From positions 18,797,260 through 18,861,259 of the forward strand of contig OZ020313.1 of NCBI GenBank assembly GCA_963971305.1: a DNA stretch of 64,000 nt, read 5' to 3'. This DNA comes from Arcuatula senhousia (taxonomy: Eukaryota > Mollusca > Bivalvia > Mytilida > Mytilidae). A model generated the notes under the pieces. It was not told where the DNA came from and did no database searches. It saw only the letters and a list, made by a program, of their open reading frames with translations. Made by a program: the position numbers and the translations under genes. Positions 39,637 through 49,749 of the stretch are shown here, piece by piece. Within the stretch, counting starts at the first letter, position 1; each line of letters opens with the position of its first letter.

Positions 39637-40800
39637 TCAATAAGTGCATGTCTTCCGTAAAATTTCTTGAGTGAAGACAGCAACCGAGGAGCATGTGGGC
39701 AATTTTTGCGTCAGACGTGACGCTAAGCTAAGGAAATCGATGTTAGTCCCGCACTCTCTGGAGTAACGAACCAATTGAGATACATAAACTCCATAAGCTT
39801 GAGCGGACGGAATGTTGCTACACAAGAAAGGGAAGTTGACAATTGGAAAGTTGAAGTCATCACGTTTGTCATAGAGTTTTGTTGAAAGTTTTCTTTTAGA
39901 GTAAATTTCAAGATGTAGATCTAAATATGAAGCAGACTTCCTAAAATCCGTAGTGTCCTTAATCTCAAGTTCCTGATCAGGATATATAAGATGGACAAAG
40001 TCACCAAATCGAGAATTGTTCAGTGAAAGGACATCATTAATATAACGGAAAGTGGAATTAAAAGAGAGAGCTAATCTACGATCTATTTTTACTTTGAAGT
40101 GATTGTAAGAAGTCTGCTTCTTATGAAGAAACAAATCAGCAAGCAAGGGTGCACAATTAGTGCCCATTGGAATCCCTATTGTTTGCTGAAAAACACGTCC
40201 ACTAAACTGAACAAATATGTCGTCAATGAGAAAGTTGAGCATGTGGGTTGTTTGATGTTCTGTAAATTTGTTCTTTTTCTTAGACTCACTGAGACAAAGT
40301 AAGTCTTGGTATAACCGACTACCAGATATTTGTACCTGGGTTTTCCATTCTTTTTGAAAAAGCTGCGTTTAATCAGTTTTGCCAATCGCGATTTCAGTTG
40401 TTCATGTGGAATAGAAATAAAAAGTGTTGAGAAATCAAATGTTTTGATGCTGTTACAAGTTAAAACTGATTTAGAGTTAAGAATCTCCATCAGTTTTTTC
40501 CCATTCTTCAGGATTCACATTTGATTGACACCATTTCTAGAATAACAACAATCGTCATATTTCTGGAGGCCGGTTTTTATTGCCGTAATTATTGAAGTCA
40601 ACATAACTGAAAGAGGTTGTACATTTGGATGACCCTGCAATGAACCACTGTTTGTATGGATTTTTATGTAATTTAGGAATCCAATACAGGGATGGAATAT
40701 CATCATTATTGGCACCAACAGAAAGGCCGAGGGAGGAAATGACAGATTTGTGATTGTCAATGATTTCCTCCTTAGACAGGTTACTCCAGGATTGTGTAAT
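39637..40800 (-). pseudogene. Penelope-like element reverse transcriptase, degraded
   Basis: Minus strand, from about 40790: TITQSWSNLSKEEIID, then IPSLYWIPKLHKNPYKQ, then KTFDFSTLFISIPHEQL (40430s), then FQQTIGIPMGTNCAPLLADL (40150s), FRYINDVLS (about 40050), YLDLHLEI, KLYDKRDDFNFPIVNF and AYGVYVSQLVRYSREC. This is the canonical Penelope/Neptune RT order. It has at least two frameshifts. The catalytic YIDD has become YIND, which removes a metal-binding Asp. Inactive as an RT. It is followed upstream by a minisatellite that reads directly into its N-terminal region. Confidence 0.85.
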
Positions 40801-40899
40801 TGTCGCCAACTGCCGCCAACTGTCGCCAATGTCGCCAACATTTTTTAAAATACCCTGGTGCCATGTTCGATTGTTCGGACATAAATCCAAACACCCCAC

Positions 40900-41461
40900 T
40901 GTAGCCATGTTCGAAAGTGTCGGTATCATTGTCCAAGTCCGAACAACCCCCTGTCGCCATGTTCGAAAGTGTCGGTATCATTGGCCAAGTCCGAACAACC
41001 CCCTGTCGCCATGTTCGAAAGTGTCGGTATCATTGTCCAAGTCCGAACAACCCCCTGTCGCCATGTTCGAAAGTGTCGGTAACATTATCCAAGTCCGAAC
41101 AACCCCCTGTCGCCAAGTTCGAAAGTGTCGGTAACATTGTCAAAGTCCGAACAACCCCCTGTCGCCATGTTCGAAAGTGTCGGTATCATTGTCAAAGTCC
41201 GAACAACCCCCTGTCGCCATGTTCGAAAGTGTCGGTATCATTGTCCAAGTCCGAACACCCCCCTGTCGCCAAGTTCGAAAGTGTCGGTATCATTGTCTAA
41301 GTCCGAACACCCCCCTGTCGCCAAGTTCGAAAGTGTCGGTATCATTGTCCAAGTCCGAACACCACCCTGTCGCCAAGTTCGAAAGTGTCGGTAACATTGT
41401 CAAAGTCCGAACACCACCCTGTCGCCAAGTTCGAAAGTGTCGGTAAGTTTTTCCAAGTCCA
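40900..41461 (+). repeat. 52-bp minisatellite, 11 units
   Basis: GTTCGAAAGTGTCGGTA recurs at 40909, 40961, 41013 and every 52 bp to 41429. Each unit also has GTCCGAACAACCCCCTGTCGC or a variant. Short GTCGCCAAC words link it (40798-40840) to the Penelope-like RT. Long open frames in both strands are produced by the repeat and are not genes. Confidence 0.9.
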
Positions 41462-41469
41462 AACAAATC

Positions 41470-43480
41470 TCTGTCCCCAAGACCTACCGCCCCGTCATCT
41501 TTGTTTGGAGTGTCCCCAACAAGTGATAAGTCAATAAAGCACCATGTGACTGAATTTATTTGTACATGTATAATCACCAGCTATATTCAAGTGTGCATGC
41601 AAAGATTTTGATATAAAGAAATATTGACAGATTTATCATGTTTATAGTCATTTTGACCTCTTTCTGCTGCTACTGTACTAATGCAAATATTTCATTTCTG
41701 GACCAACATAAGTTCCTTTATTTACTGATTAGTACTTTAATAGTATACACACAGCAACAACAGTGATAATACACTTGCATGCTTTTACGATGCAAAATCA
41801 ATGTGCAAAGTAAAAAATAAATGAAACTCGAATGTAGATGTAGTAAAGGGAAATATATTTAAGGTTTGGGAGTACACATCAGTGATCAAACAATTAACAT
41901 ATGTCTAAAGAAATTATAAGCTCAGATTGAAGAGCTAAGACCCTGCTGCAATATTGACCTGTTGATGACCGTTTGGCTAATATTAACCCGTTTTCGATAT
42001 TCGTGTTGTTGTGCAATTGGTATTTATTTTGATTTTGTGTTTACCTGTAACTGTTAAAGTATTTAGTAACAGTATTAAAGGTACTGAATTATTTCAAATG
42101 TCCATCAACATTGATATTGACCTTCAAGGACAAATTTGTTATCCTCTGCCTTTATCCATACCATTTCAAATTTACTCTCTAAGTCTTCATTAACAGTTTG
42201 TTGTGTTTGCAGAATAAACAGAGTCTGTTGTTTTTTTTTAATGTAGATGCAATGCATTTTCTACAACATTCTTTCCCATTTTTCTTAGCATTCTTGGTCT
42301 TGATTTTGTTGATACTCAGGTAAAAATTATGGAGGGGAATGAAGCTGCAATATGGGTCGCACTAATTAGCGCCCGGGAGCGCCAGGGGGAAATATTTAGC
42401 GCCCGGGGAGTACTAAATAGCGCCCGGGAACAGATTTAGCGCCCAGGGAATGCATCTTCATTTATTATACAAAGGTTGATCAAATCATTTAGATAAAATA
42501 ACCATCTGCATATTTAGTTAATTAGTGTGACCGTGCAATATTGATGTGATAAAAAGATAAGTTATTGAGAAAGATCCTGGTACTGGTCCGAAAGTCTTAT
42601 CACAGTGGGAAATCGAATATCAAAGTCATGTTTATGTATCACGTGTAAATAAATCCTCTTAATTGCAACGTTAAAAGATAGTTAGGCCTTAGCTGTAATC
42701 GTTTGAATAAAACAAAATGCTATCGGGAGCCTATAAAAATCACTCGCCTGAATTTTTAGGCTATTAGGTAAAAAGCAACCTTTTCGACATTAAGCGTAAG
42801 GGTCATCTGAAAACATTGATAAACTGAATGCAGTAAACTATATAGTTTATTTAGCAAACAGAAGCTTCTGTTCTTCTTTTCTTATTTACTAGCTATGCAC
42901 TTCTTCTTTTTTTTCTTCTTCTTTAGGTATCCTGTTATCCATCAATTTGTGATGATCACTAACAGTCGCATGCTTGGGTAAAAATAATTTAGAACGTTAT
43001 AATAAATCTATCATTGTGACAACATATTTACAATTTGTGCCAAATAAATAAATATATTTTTTTTAGTGTACTATTCTTTTGTATTTATTTTTTTTTTAAT
43101 AATTCTTAAGTATCTTTAAGATAAATCTATGTACATGTTATGACATGTAGGTTATACTGTAAGTGACTACTGTGGGTGATAATGCAATTATGGATGGTAA
43201 TGCATTCCAATATGTAACTGTATTTGAAAAAAAAAGAATATTTATATGAATCTTTTGAAGTTTGTATGTGTTTAAAAGTTTGGGGGTGGTTTTGACGTGT
43301 TCTTGTGTCGGTTGGTATGAGATTGTTGTTGGTACGGCTACTAGTTGGTGGATGATTTTATAAAAAAATGACCAGGTTAGTTTTGAGCCTACGTTGTTGA
43401 AGAGGTTACCAGCTAAGAGTTTGAAACATGTCTGTTACGTACACTGCTTCAATGTGTTATGGTAACGGAATTATGTTAAG
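41470..43480. other. No gene seen
   Basis: AT-rich, with one odd GC-rich cluster at 42364-42450 (listed separately). No recognisable coding exon. Confidence 0.35.
42364..42450 (+). repeat. Cluster of TTAGCGCCCGGG words
   Basis: AGCGCCCGGG or AGCGCCCAGG appears four times (42368, 42398, 42419, 42438), plus a GAGCGCCAGGG variant, in about 85 bp. The repeats are separated by AT-rich spacers (AATATTT, TACTAAAT, ACAGATTT). Nothing else in the neighbourhood has this composition. Confidence 0.7.
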
Positions 43481-43524
43481 GCCCTTCCAGTATTTATATT
43501 TTAGGGACCATAAATCTTATAAGA

Positions 43525-45010
43525 GATCACTTGGAAATTTTGATAGTCGAGAAGGCTCCCTTATGCTAACCTGATAGTCAAGGCAGATCCCTGATACTAA
43601 CCTTTTGAAATGCTAACCCTAACCTGATAGTCGAGGAGGGTCCCTGGTGCCAACCTATTTAAATACTGACCCTAACCAGATAGTCGATGCGGCTCAGTGA
43701 TGCTAACCTGATAGTCGAGGCGGATCCCTGATGCTAACCTATTGAAATGCTAACCATAACCTGATAGTCGAGGCGGCTCCCTGATGCTAACCTATTAAAC
43801 TGCTAACCCTAATCTGATAGTCGAGGCGGCTCCCTGATGCTAACTTATTTAAATACTAACCCTAAATAGATAGTTGATGCGGCTCCCTGATGCTAACCTG
43901 ATAGTCGAGGCGGTTCCCTGATGCTAAACTATTGAAATGCTAACCCTAACTTGATAGTCGAGGCGGCTCCCTGGTGCTAACCCTAACCTGATAGTCGAGG
44001 CGGCTCCCTGATCCTAACCTACTGAACTGCTAACCCTAACCTGATAGTCGAGGCAGCTCCCTGATCCTAACCTATTGAACTGCTAACCCTAACCTGATCC
44101 CTGATCCTAACCTATCGAACTGCTAACCATAACCTGATAGTCGAGGCAACTCCCTGATGCTAACCTATTGAAATGCTAACCTTAATCTGATAGTCGAAGT
44201 GGCTCCCTGATGCTAACTTATTGAAATGCTTACATGTACCATAACCAGATAGTCGAGGCGGCTCCCTGATGCTAATCTATTGAAATGCTAACCCTAACAT
44301 GATAGTCTAGGCGGCTTCCTGATGCTAACCTATTGAAATGCTAACCCTAACCTGATAGTCGAGGTGGCTCCCTAACCTATTGACATGCTAACCCTAATTT
44401 GATAGTTGAGGCGGCTCCCTGATGTTAACCTATTGAAATGATAAGCCTAACCAGAAAGTCGAGGTGGCTCCCTGATGCTAGCCAATTAATCTGCTAACCC
44501 TAATCCAATAGTAAAGGCGGCTCTCTGATGCTAACATATTGAAATGCTAACCCCGTAAACCCTAACCAGATAATCGATGCAGCTCCCTAATGCTTACCTG
44601 ATAGTGGAAGTAGATTCCTGATGCTAATCTATCACACTGCTAACCCTAACCTGATAATCGAGGCGGGTCCCTGATGCTAACCTATTAAACTGCTAACCCT
44701 AATCTGATATTGGAGGCGGCTCCCTGACGCTTACCTATTGAAATGCTAACCGAAACCAGATAGTCGAGGTGGCTCCCTGATGCTAACCTGTTAGTCGAGG
44801 CGGCTCCCTTATGCTAACCTTTTGAAATGCTAACCCAAATCTGTAATCCAGGCGGCTCCCTGATGCTAACCTATTGAAATGCTTACCCTAACCTGATTGT
44901 CGAGGCGGCTACCTGTTGCTAACCTACTGAAATGCTGACCCTAACCAGATAGTCGATGCAGCTCCCTGATGCTAACTTGATAGTCGAAGCGGATCTCTGA
45001 TGCTAACCCA
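43525..45010 (+). repeat. 53-bp satellite, roughly 27 diverged units
   Basis: Consensus words CTGATAGTCGAGGCGGCTCC, CTGATGCTAACCTATTGAAA and TGCTAACCCTAAC repeat with small indels across 1.5 kb. Some units lose the TATTGAAATG segment, giving a two-length pattern. Contains TAACCCTAAC telomere-like hexamers in each unit. Confidence 0.9.
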
Positions 45011-46530
45011 TTAAATCAATTGAACTTATATGTCAATGTAGTCAATCCTTCTCAATGAATTGTGTTTGCACAGTTCAATTGACTTAAACATGTTAAATCA
45101 ATTAATTGATGTCCCGTATCATATAAATCGAGTTACATGCTTGTTAACGAAAATGCCGAAAAAGTATTAAAATAAACAAAAAATATCAAAATATCATATG
45201 GTAAGTACTCTTTGATCGAATTCCAGTATTACTGGTTTCCCCGCTGTAAGGATATCACAAAACACACTAATGAGTGTGTGCATATTCATCTCTTATATTG
45301 AGGGGGTGCTTTCTTAAATTTGCTTCTCAGACCAATTGAAAAAGATAGATCAAAGTGATAGTATCTGATAGAGGGGGTGTCGCTTGCTACGGTGCCCTCC
45401 GGTGCCCTCCGCTGCGCTGTATGCTGAAGATAAAGATCAATCTGGTATGGCTTCCAGAATAGTAAAGTAAAGTCAAGTCCTCGGGGTGTCGCCCTCCGCT
45501 ATGCCAAGGCATCGCTCCGACGGGCGACTGCGCTGCGCAGCCTCATTATTTGACCCAAGAAAGTACACATGAAACTGTATCCCAAGTTTCAATTGGAAGT
45601 TACAGACTCTGGAGGCCAAGCCCTAGATACTCCTGTTTCCAGCCCATGGTTTCATGTGAAGATTTCATGAAAGGCAAACTTGCGTCTAATAATGGACTCC
45701 AAGTCATGTGTTTCCATTGTACAGGCCTCTCATGTACCCCAATTTACATCACTACATTAAACACAGTGATTCAGAAAAACTCAATGGCTCCTAAAAAAAT
45801 TTTTTATCAGAGAAACATAATGAGTTTGAATTTGAATTTATTTATGAGAATTGGACGTCGATTTTAAGATAAACTATCGGAAAAACAAATGCCAATTATA
45901 AACTGTAGTAAATTTAGGTATGCTGGAAATGCATATTTCGTTGAGTAACAACTCGTCAGCAGCATTAAAATCGAAACAATTGGAAGATATAAAATCAGAT
46001 AAGTTTGAGCGAGAAGTACGAAAGTCCAATAAAATGTCCGAAAATGGAAGCCAAATCCAGCACCAAGGACATCGACCAGTGCAATACGTAGGAAGAAGAC
46101 TGGTGTATTTTGAGGTTTTTTGAATTTAAAACAATTAACTGCAAATTTTTATAATTAACATACGCAATAAAATCGGTGTCAAAAAATCTGACGAATGGAT
46201 ACATTGATTTGAGTATATATGAGGGGAAAAGAAAATAGTCGTTGATTTGAGAATGGGATTAGAAATGGACGCGGATTTGAGAAGTGTGGTGCAATAATAA
46301 GATGATCTCGATTGACTGGATTGACTCGATGGATATATTGTGGCATTTTAACTCGATTGATCGGCTACCATGATTATGCTTACCTGATAGTAGAGTCGGC
46401 ACATGGATACTACAGGGCAATCGGGTGCTGCTTTCTATATAACTTATTAAAACGCACACCCATTTAGTAAAACATTACGTCATGGTTGTTGTTATGCCCA
46501 GAACTAGTAGAAATAATAAATATACATTTG
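45011..46530. other. No gene seen; GC-rich patch
   Basis: Positions 45380-45545 are GC-rich with repeated GGTGCCCTCCG and GCGCTGCGCAGCCTC words, resembling a dispersed repeat. Positions 46040-46130 repeat the AAATCCAGCACC block of 11270-11340. No conserved ORF. Confidence 0.35.
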
Positions 46531-46538
46531 CTGATGTA

Positions 46539-46809
46539 CACAGGGAAATCACGTGAAATCAGGGTTAACGTGAATTTCACGTGAAACATTCACATGAATT
46601 TCACGTTAAATGAGCAATTTAACGTGATTTTCACGTTAACATCATGTGAAACTCACGTTAATTTCATGTTAACTGTTTCACGTGAATTTCACATGAAAAT
46701 TATGAAAAATGAGAATTTTTTCCTAGACATTTGTAGCATTGCATGAAAGTTTAATATAGATCATTAAAAATGTTGAATGTGAATTTCACGTTAACAAAAT
46801 TTCCCTGTG
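46539..46809. mobile_element. 271-bp mariner-like MITE rich in ACGTGAAATTCACGT
   Basis: Starts CACAGGGAAAT and ends ATTTCCCTGTG, flanked by TA on both sides (46537-46538, 46810-46811). The inside is packed with AACGTGAATTTCACGT-type palindromes in both orientations. TA duplication and CACAGGG ends fit the Tc1/mariner superfamily. No ORF. Confidence 0.75.
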
Positions 46810-46814
46810 TACAC

Positions 46815-47620
46815 ACATAGACCTGTAATTATATTACAGATAATCCTTGTGTCGATTTCGGGCGCTTATTAGTAATACTCAGAGACGTGGAGAGTACGTT
46901 TCTATCCCATACTAATATTATCCCCAATTCATTGAAGAAAACAAAAACAAAACAAAATGCATGAAAATATATTGTTTTAATGTCATTATTCATAACAGTT
47001 ACTTTCAGTAGCATGTAAATGCCAAAATTACTACATGTTTATGAACTTGACAATTAATCTCCTTTGATTCTAGAAAAAAACTATTATCACTGATTATATA
47101 TTATAAAAATTCAAAATCAAAAGAGCTATAAGTATATATCTGTATATTATGCACAGACCTTCGTGTGCGCTTGGAATATATACATATGGTTTATTCACTT
47201 GGTACAATCATATTTTACAATGTTCATAATGAAATAGTGAATGTTTATCTGGTGGATTTAAATATTGAAAAAAGGGTAGCTGGAAATTGTAAACTAACTT
47301 CTGTGACAAATTCTTGCCCACTGTTTCATTGTTACTTGCTACATGGATTAAAATAAATCTGTTTGAACAAATTGTATATGTTATTATTTAATTATGATTG
47401 TTTGATATGGCTCTCTAAAAGCAGCCCTATTTATATCCTGGGTTTATATCATGCATATAGATTCTTTATATTACAATGTGATAAAATCATGTCTTTCTCA
47501 TGAAAATAATTGTACTGAAAGGAGAAATTGAATGAAAATTACCATTTCTTATTTGTAAAAACTTAAGATATTATTCTTATGTGTGAATATGTGGGGAAAA
47601 AATGGACTACATTGATCAAT
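46815..47620. other. No gene seen
   Basis: AT-rich unique-looking sequence with no recognised coding or RNA feature. Confidence 0.35.
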
Positions 47621-47628
47621 CAATGTTG

Positions 47629-47915
47629 GCGACGTTGGCGACATTTTCCGACACCCATGTTCGGTAATGTTACCGAACTTGGCGACACTTACCGACACTC
47701 ATGTTCGGTAAAGTTACCGAACTTGGCGACATTTTCCGACACCCATGTTCGGTAAAGTTACCGAACTTGGCGACACTTACCGACACTCATGTTCGGTAAA
47801 GTTACCGAACTTGGCGACACTTACCGACACTCATGTTCGGAAATGTTGGCGACATTTACCGAACATGGCGACATTTACACAATCCTGGACCATCATGCCT
47901 TAGACAGTGTTGTAG
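47629..47915 (+). repeat. 44-bp minisatellite plus stub of Penelope-like 5' region
   Basis: GTTCGGTA recurs at 47659, 47703, 47747 and 47791, with a variant at 47835 (44-bp period). Each unit carries TTACCGAACTTGGCGACA and TACCGACACTCAT. It ends in ACACAATCCTGGA followed by CCTTAGACAGTG, resembling the start of the 40.8-kb Penelope-like copy (ACACAATCCTGGAGTAACC). Its unit is related to the 52-bp array in reverse complement. Confidence 0.8.
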
Positions 47916-48499
47916 CCGTGTATGTGGTGTGATTTTTGGTACAATCAACCCCCAATTCAGCTGTCAAACAGCCAAAATAGTGTTTCTTGCACACAAACAT
48001 GATGTTATTTGGTGCTTTGTCTGCAGGTACAAAAACATTGTGGGAAATTTAAACAAGATATGTATTTGTATTTGATAGACATTCATGAAATTACTTTTTG
48101 CATTAACGATTCTTCCGATTTTTATTAATTATTTTCCCTTGGTAACCAGCTGCCAAACGGACTTTAATGCTTAATTCCTTTCCGATTGATTAACATTGGT
48201 GTATCATTTATTACTTCCAATCTATATTTGGTAGATTAAGAGAAAAATGACATATAGTGGTTTTCCAACAGTTTTGTAGAACATCTGCAAGGAGAACACT
48301 TTGATCTTTAGTCCACTTGACGAAAACAACGTATTGGAAAATGATATATCGTGCCATTTACATAACTATCAAGTATTTACATTGGGACTATGACAGATTA
48401 TTTATTATATTTTTGTTTAATTTCATCATTCGATTTAAACAACTTTACAAATGACATCAAGAACGGAATACTTTAGGTCATCCGTTGAGTGGCAGAATT

Positions 48500-48650
48500 T
48501 CCGCTCGCTTAGCAGGAAGTAGATATTCTACAGATCTGAACATGCTTCCCACCACATGAGACCCCTACCTGAAGCTCCATACCAAATATTAAAATCTTAC
48601 CAATAGTTGTAGCTAAGAAATCTCTTACGATTTTTTTTCCATTTTTGACC
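48500..48650 (+). repeat. Dispersed repeat of the CAGGAAGTAGATAT family
   Basis: GCAGGAAGTAGATATTCTAC, GAGACCCCTACCTGAA and ATACCAAATATTAAAATC occur in order and recur at 49290-49430 and 60627-60940. Confidence 0.5.
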
Positions 48651-48854
48651 CTTAAATATTCTACGTCAGCTTGTTAAACAGGAGTAGGTAAACGAAGGTC
48701 CGTCAATTGACCTAAAAACACTCAAAGATACCCCAAAACACCCAAAATCACCAAACAAAGAAAAACATACCAAAACACATAGTTCTTTTGGAAAAAAAGT
48801 TGTAAATATACAACTTCGGATTTAATGTGAAGAAATGAATTTGGGATCTGTGAA

Positions 48855-49085
48855 AGAAGCAGAGGAACCAATGGGGTATCCGAATGTCCAAAGTCCGAAA
48901 GGGTAGATACAAAACCAGTAAACACCAACAAGAACGGGACAAAAAACAGACAACATGTAAACATGGAAACACAGAATACTGAATATCAATCACCAACGCG
49001 AACTCCAGTCAAAACCAGAGTGAACTCAGGTGGTCCGGAAGAGTAAGCAGTTCCTGCTTGCTATAGCAGGCCCGTCGCGTTGCCG
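48855..49085 (+). repeat. Dispersed repeat, copy of 39330-39535
   Basis: Same ordered words, ending GGAAGAGTAAGCAGTTCCTG, CTTGCTATAGCAGGCCCGTC and GCGTTGCC. Confidence 0.7.
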
Positions 49086-49644
49086 TTGTGATTGCGTAAT
49101 TGGTATATTCAACAATATTTGATGATCCTGCGTCATATGCAAAGCTCTGCTTATCGTTTCTATTTTCTTCTTTTCATAGAATATGCTAGAATAATAAAGT
49201 TGCTGATGGTGTGTATTTTTTTTTCTCAAGAAATTGAGGTCCTTTAAATTATTTGTAAAATATAAGTGCATTCCCACATATTGTCCTCCTAGTGAAATCG
49301 ATGAACGTGCTCAAATGCATCCCATCGCATATGAGACCCCTATATAGCTACCTGAAACTGCATACAGAATATTGAAAGCCTAGGATCAATATTAGCTGAG
49401 ATATCTGTTACAAAACCAAGAGTTACAGACGCACGGACACACGCATGCACGATAATCTTGTTTATCTAATTTGTTAAGAATATGAAATAATATAGGTCAA
49501 TATGCATGATTTCTTTCAAATTACGTGGGAATAGACAGTTACAAAATGTACGTAGACAAGTTATTTGTAAAAACTTAAAGAATGTTACTACCAAAAACGT
49601 GTAAACATAAATCACTGTTAAACATCCATTGCCTACATTGGCGC

Positions 49645-49737
49645 CATCCTCCCTAGTCATGTCCGAGTCCTTGTCCCGCTTCCACAAACTGTTTGTGGGA
49701 GCGGGACGCGGACTCAAAAACATTACTAGGGAGGATG
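49645..49737. mobile_element. 93-bp hairpin MITE with 9-bp TSD
   Basis: Almost entirely a fold-back: CATCCTCCCTAGT...CCCGCTTCCACAAAC pairs with GTTTGTGGGAGCGGG...ACTAGGGAGGATG. It is flanked by CATTGGCGC at 49636-49644 and 49738-49746. A 9-bp duplication suggests a MULE-type transposase, or hAT if counted as 8 bp. RNA from it would form a ~45-bp stem. Confidence 0.8.
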
Positions 49738-49749
49738 CATTGGCGCAGG

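Noticed and set aside
40754..41446. Several overlapping 89-127-aa ORFs
   Set aside because: Frames forced by the 52-bp minisatellite. The period is not a multiple of three, so all frames open in turn.
40900..41461. Possible CRISPR-like array
   Set aside because: The whole 52-bp unit repeats; there are no unique spacers, and the context is eukaryotic.
42011..42193. Short plus-strand ORF in unique-looking sequence
   Set aside because: Sixty codons, no recognisable motif, no splice context; chance frame in AT-rich DNA.
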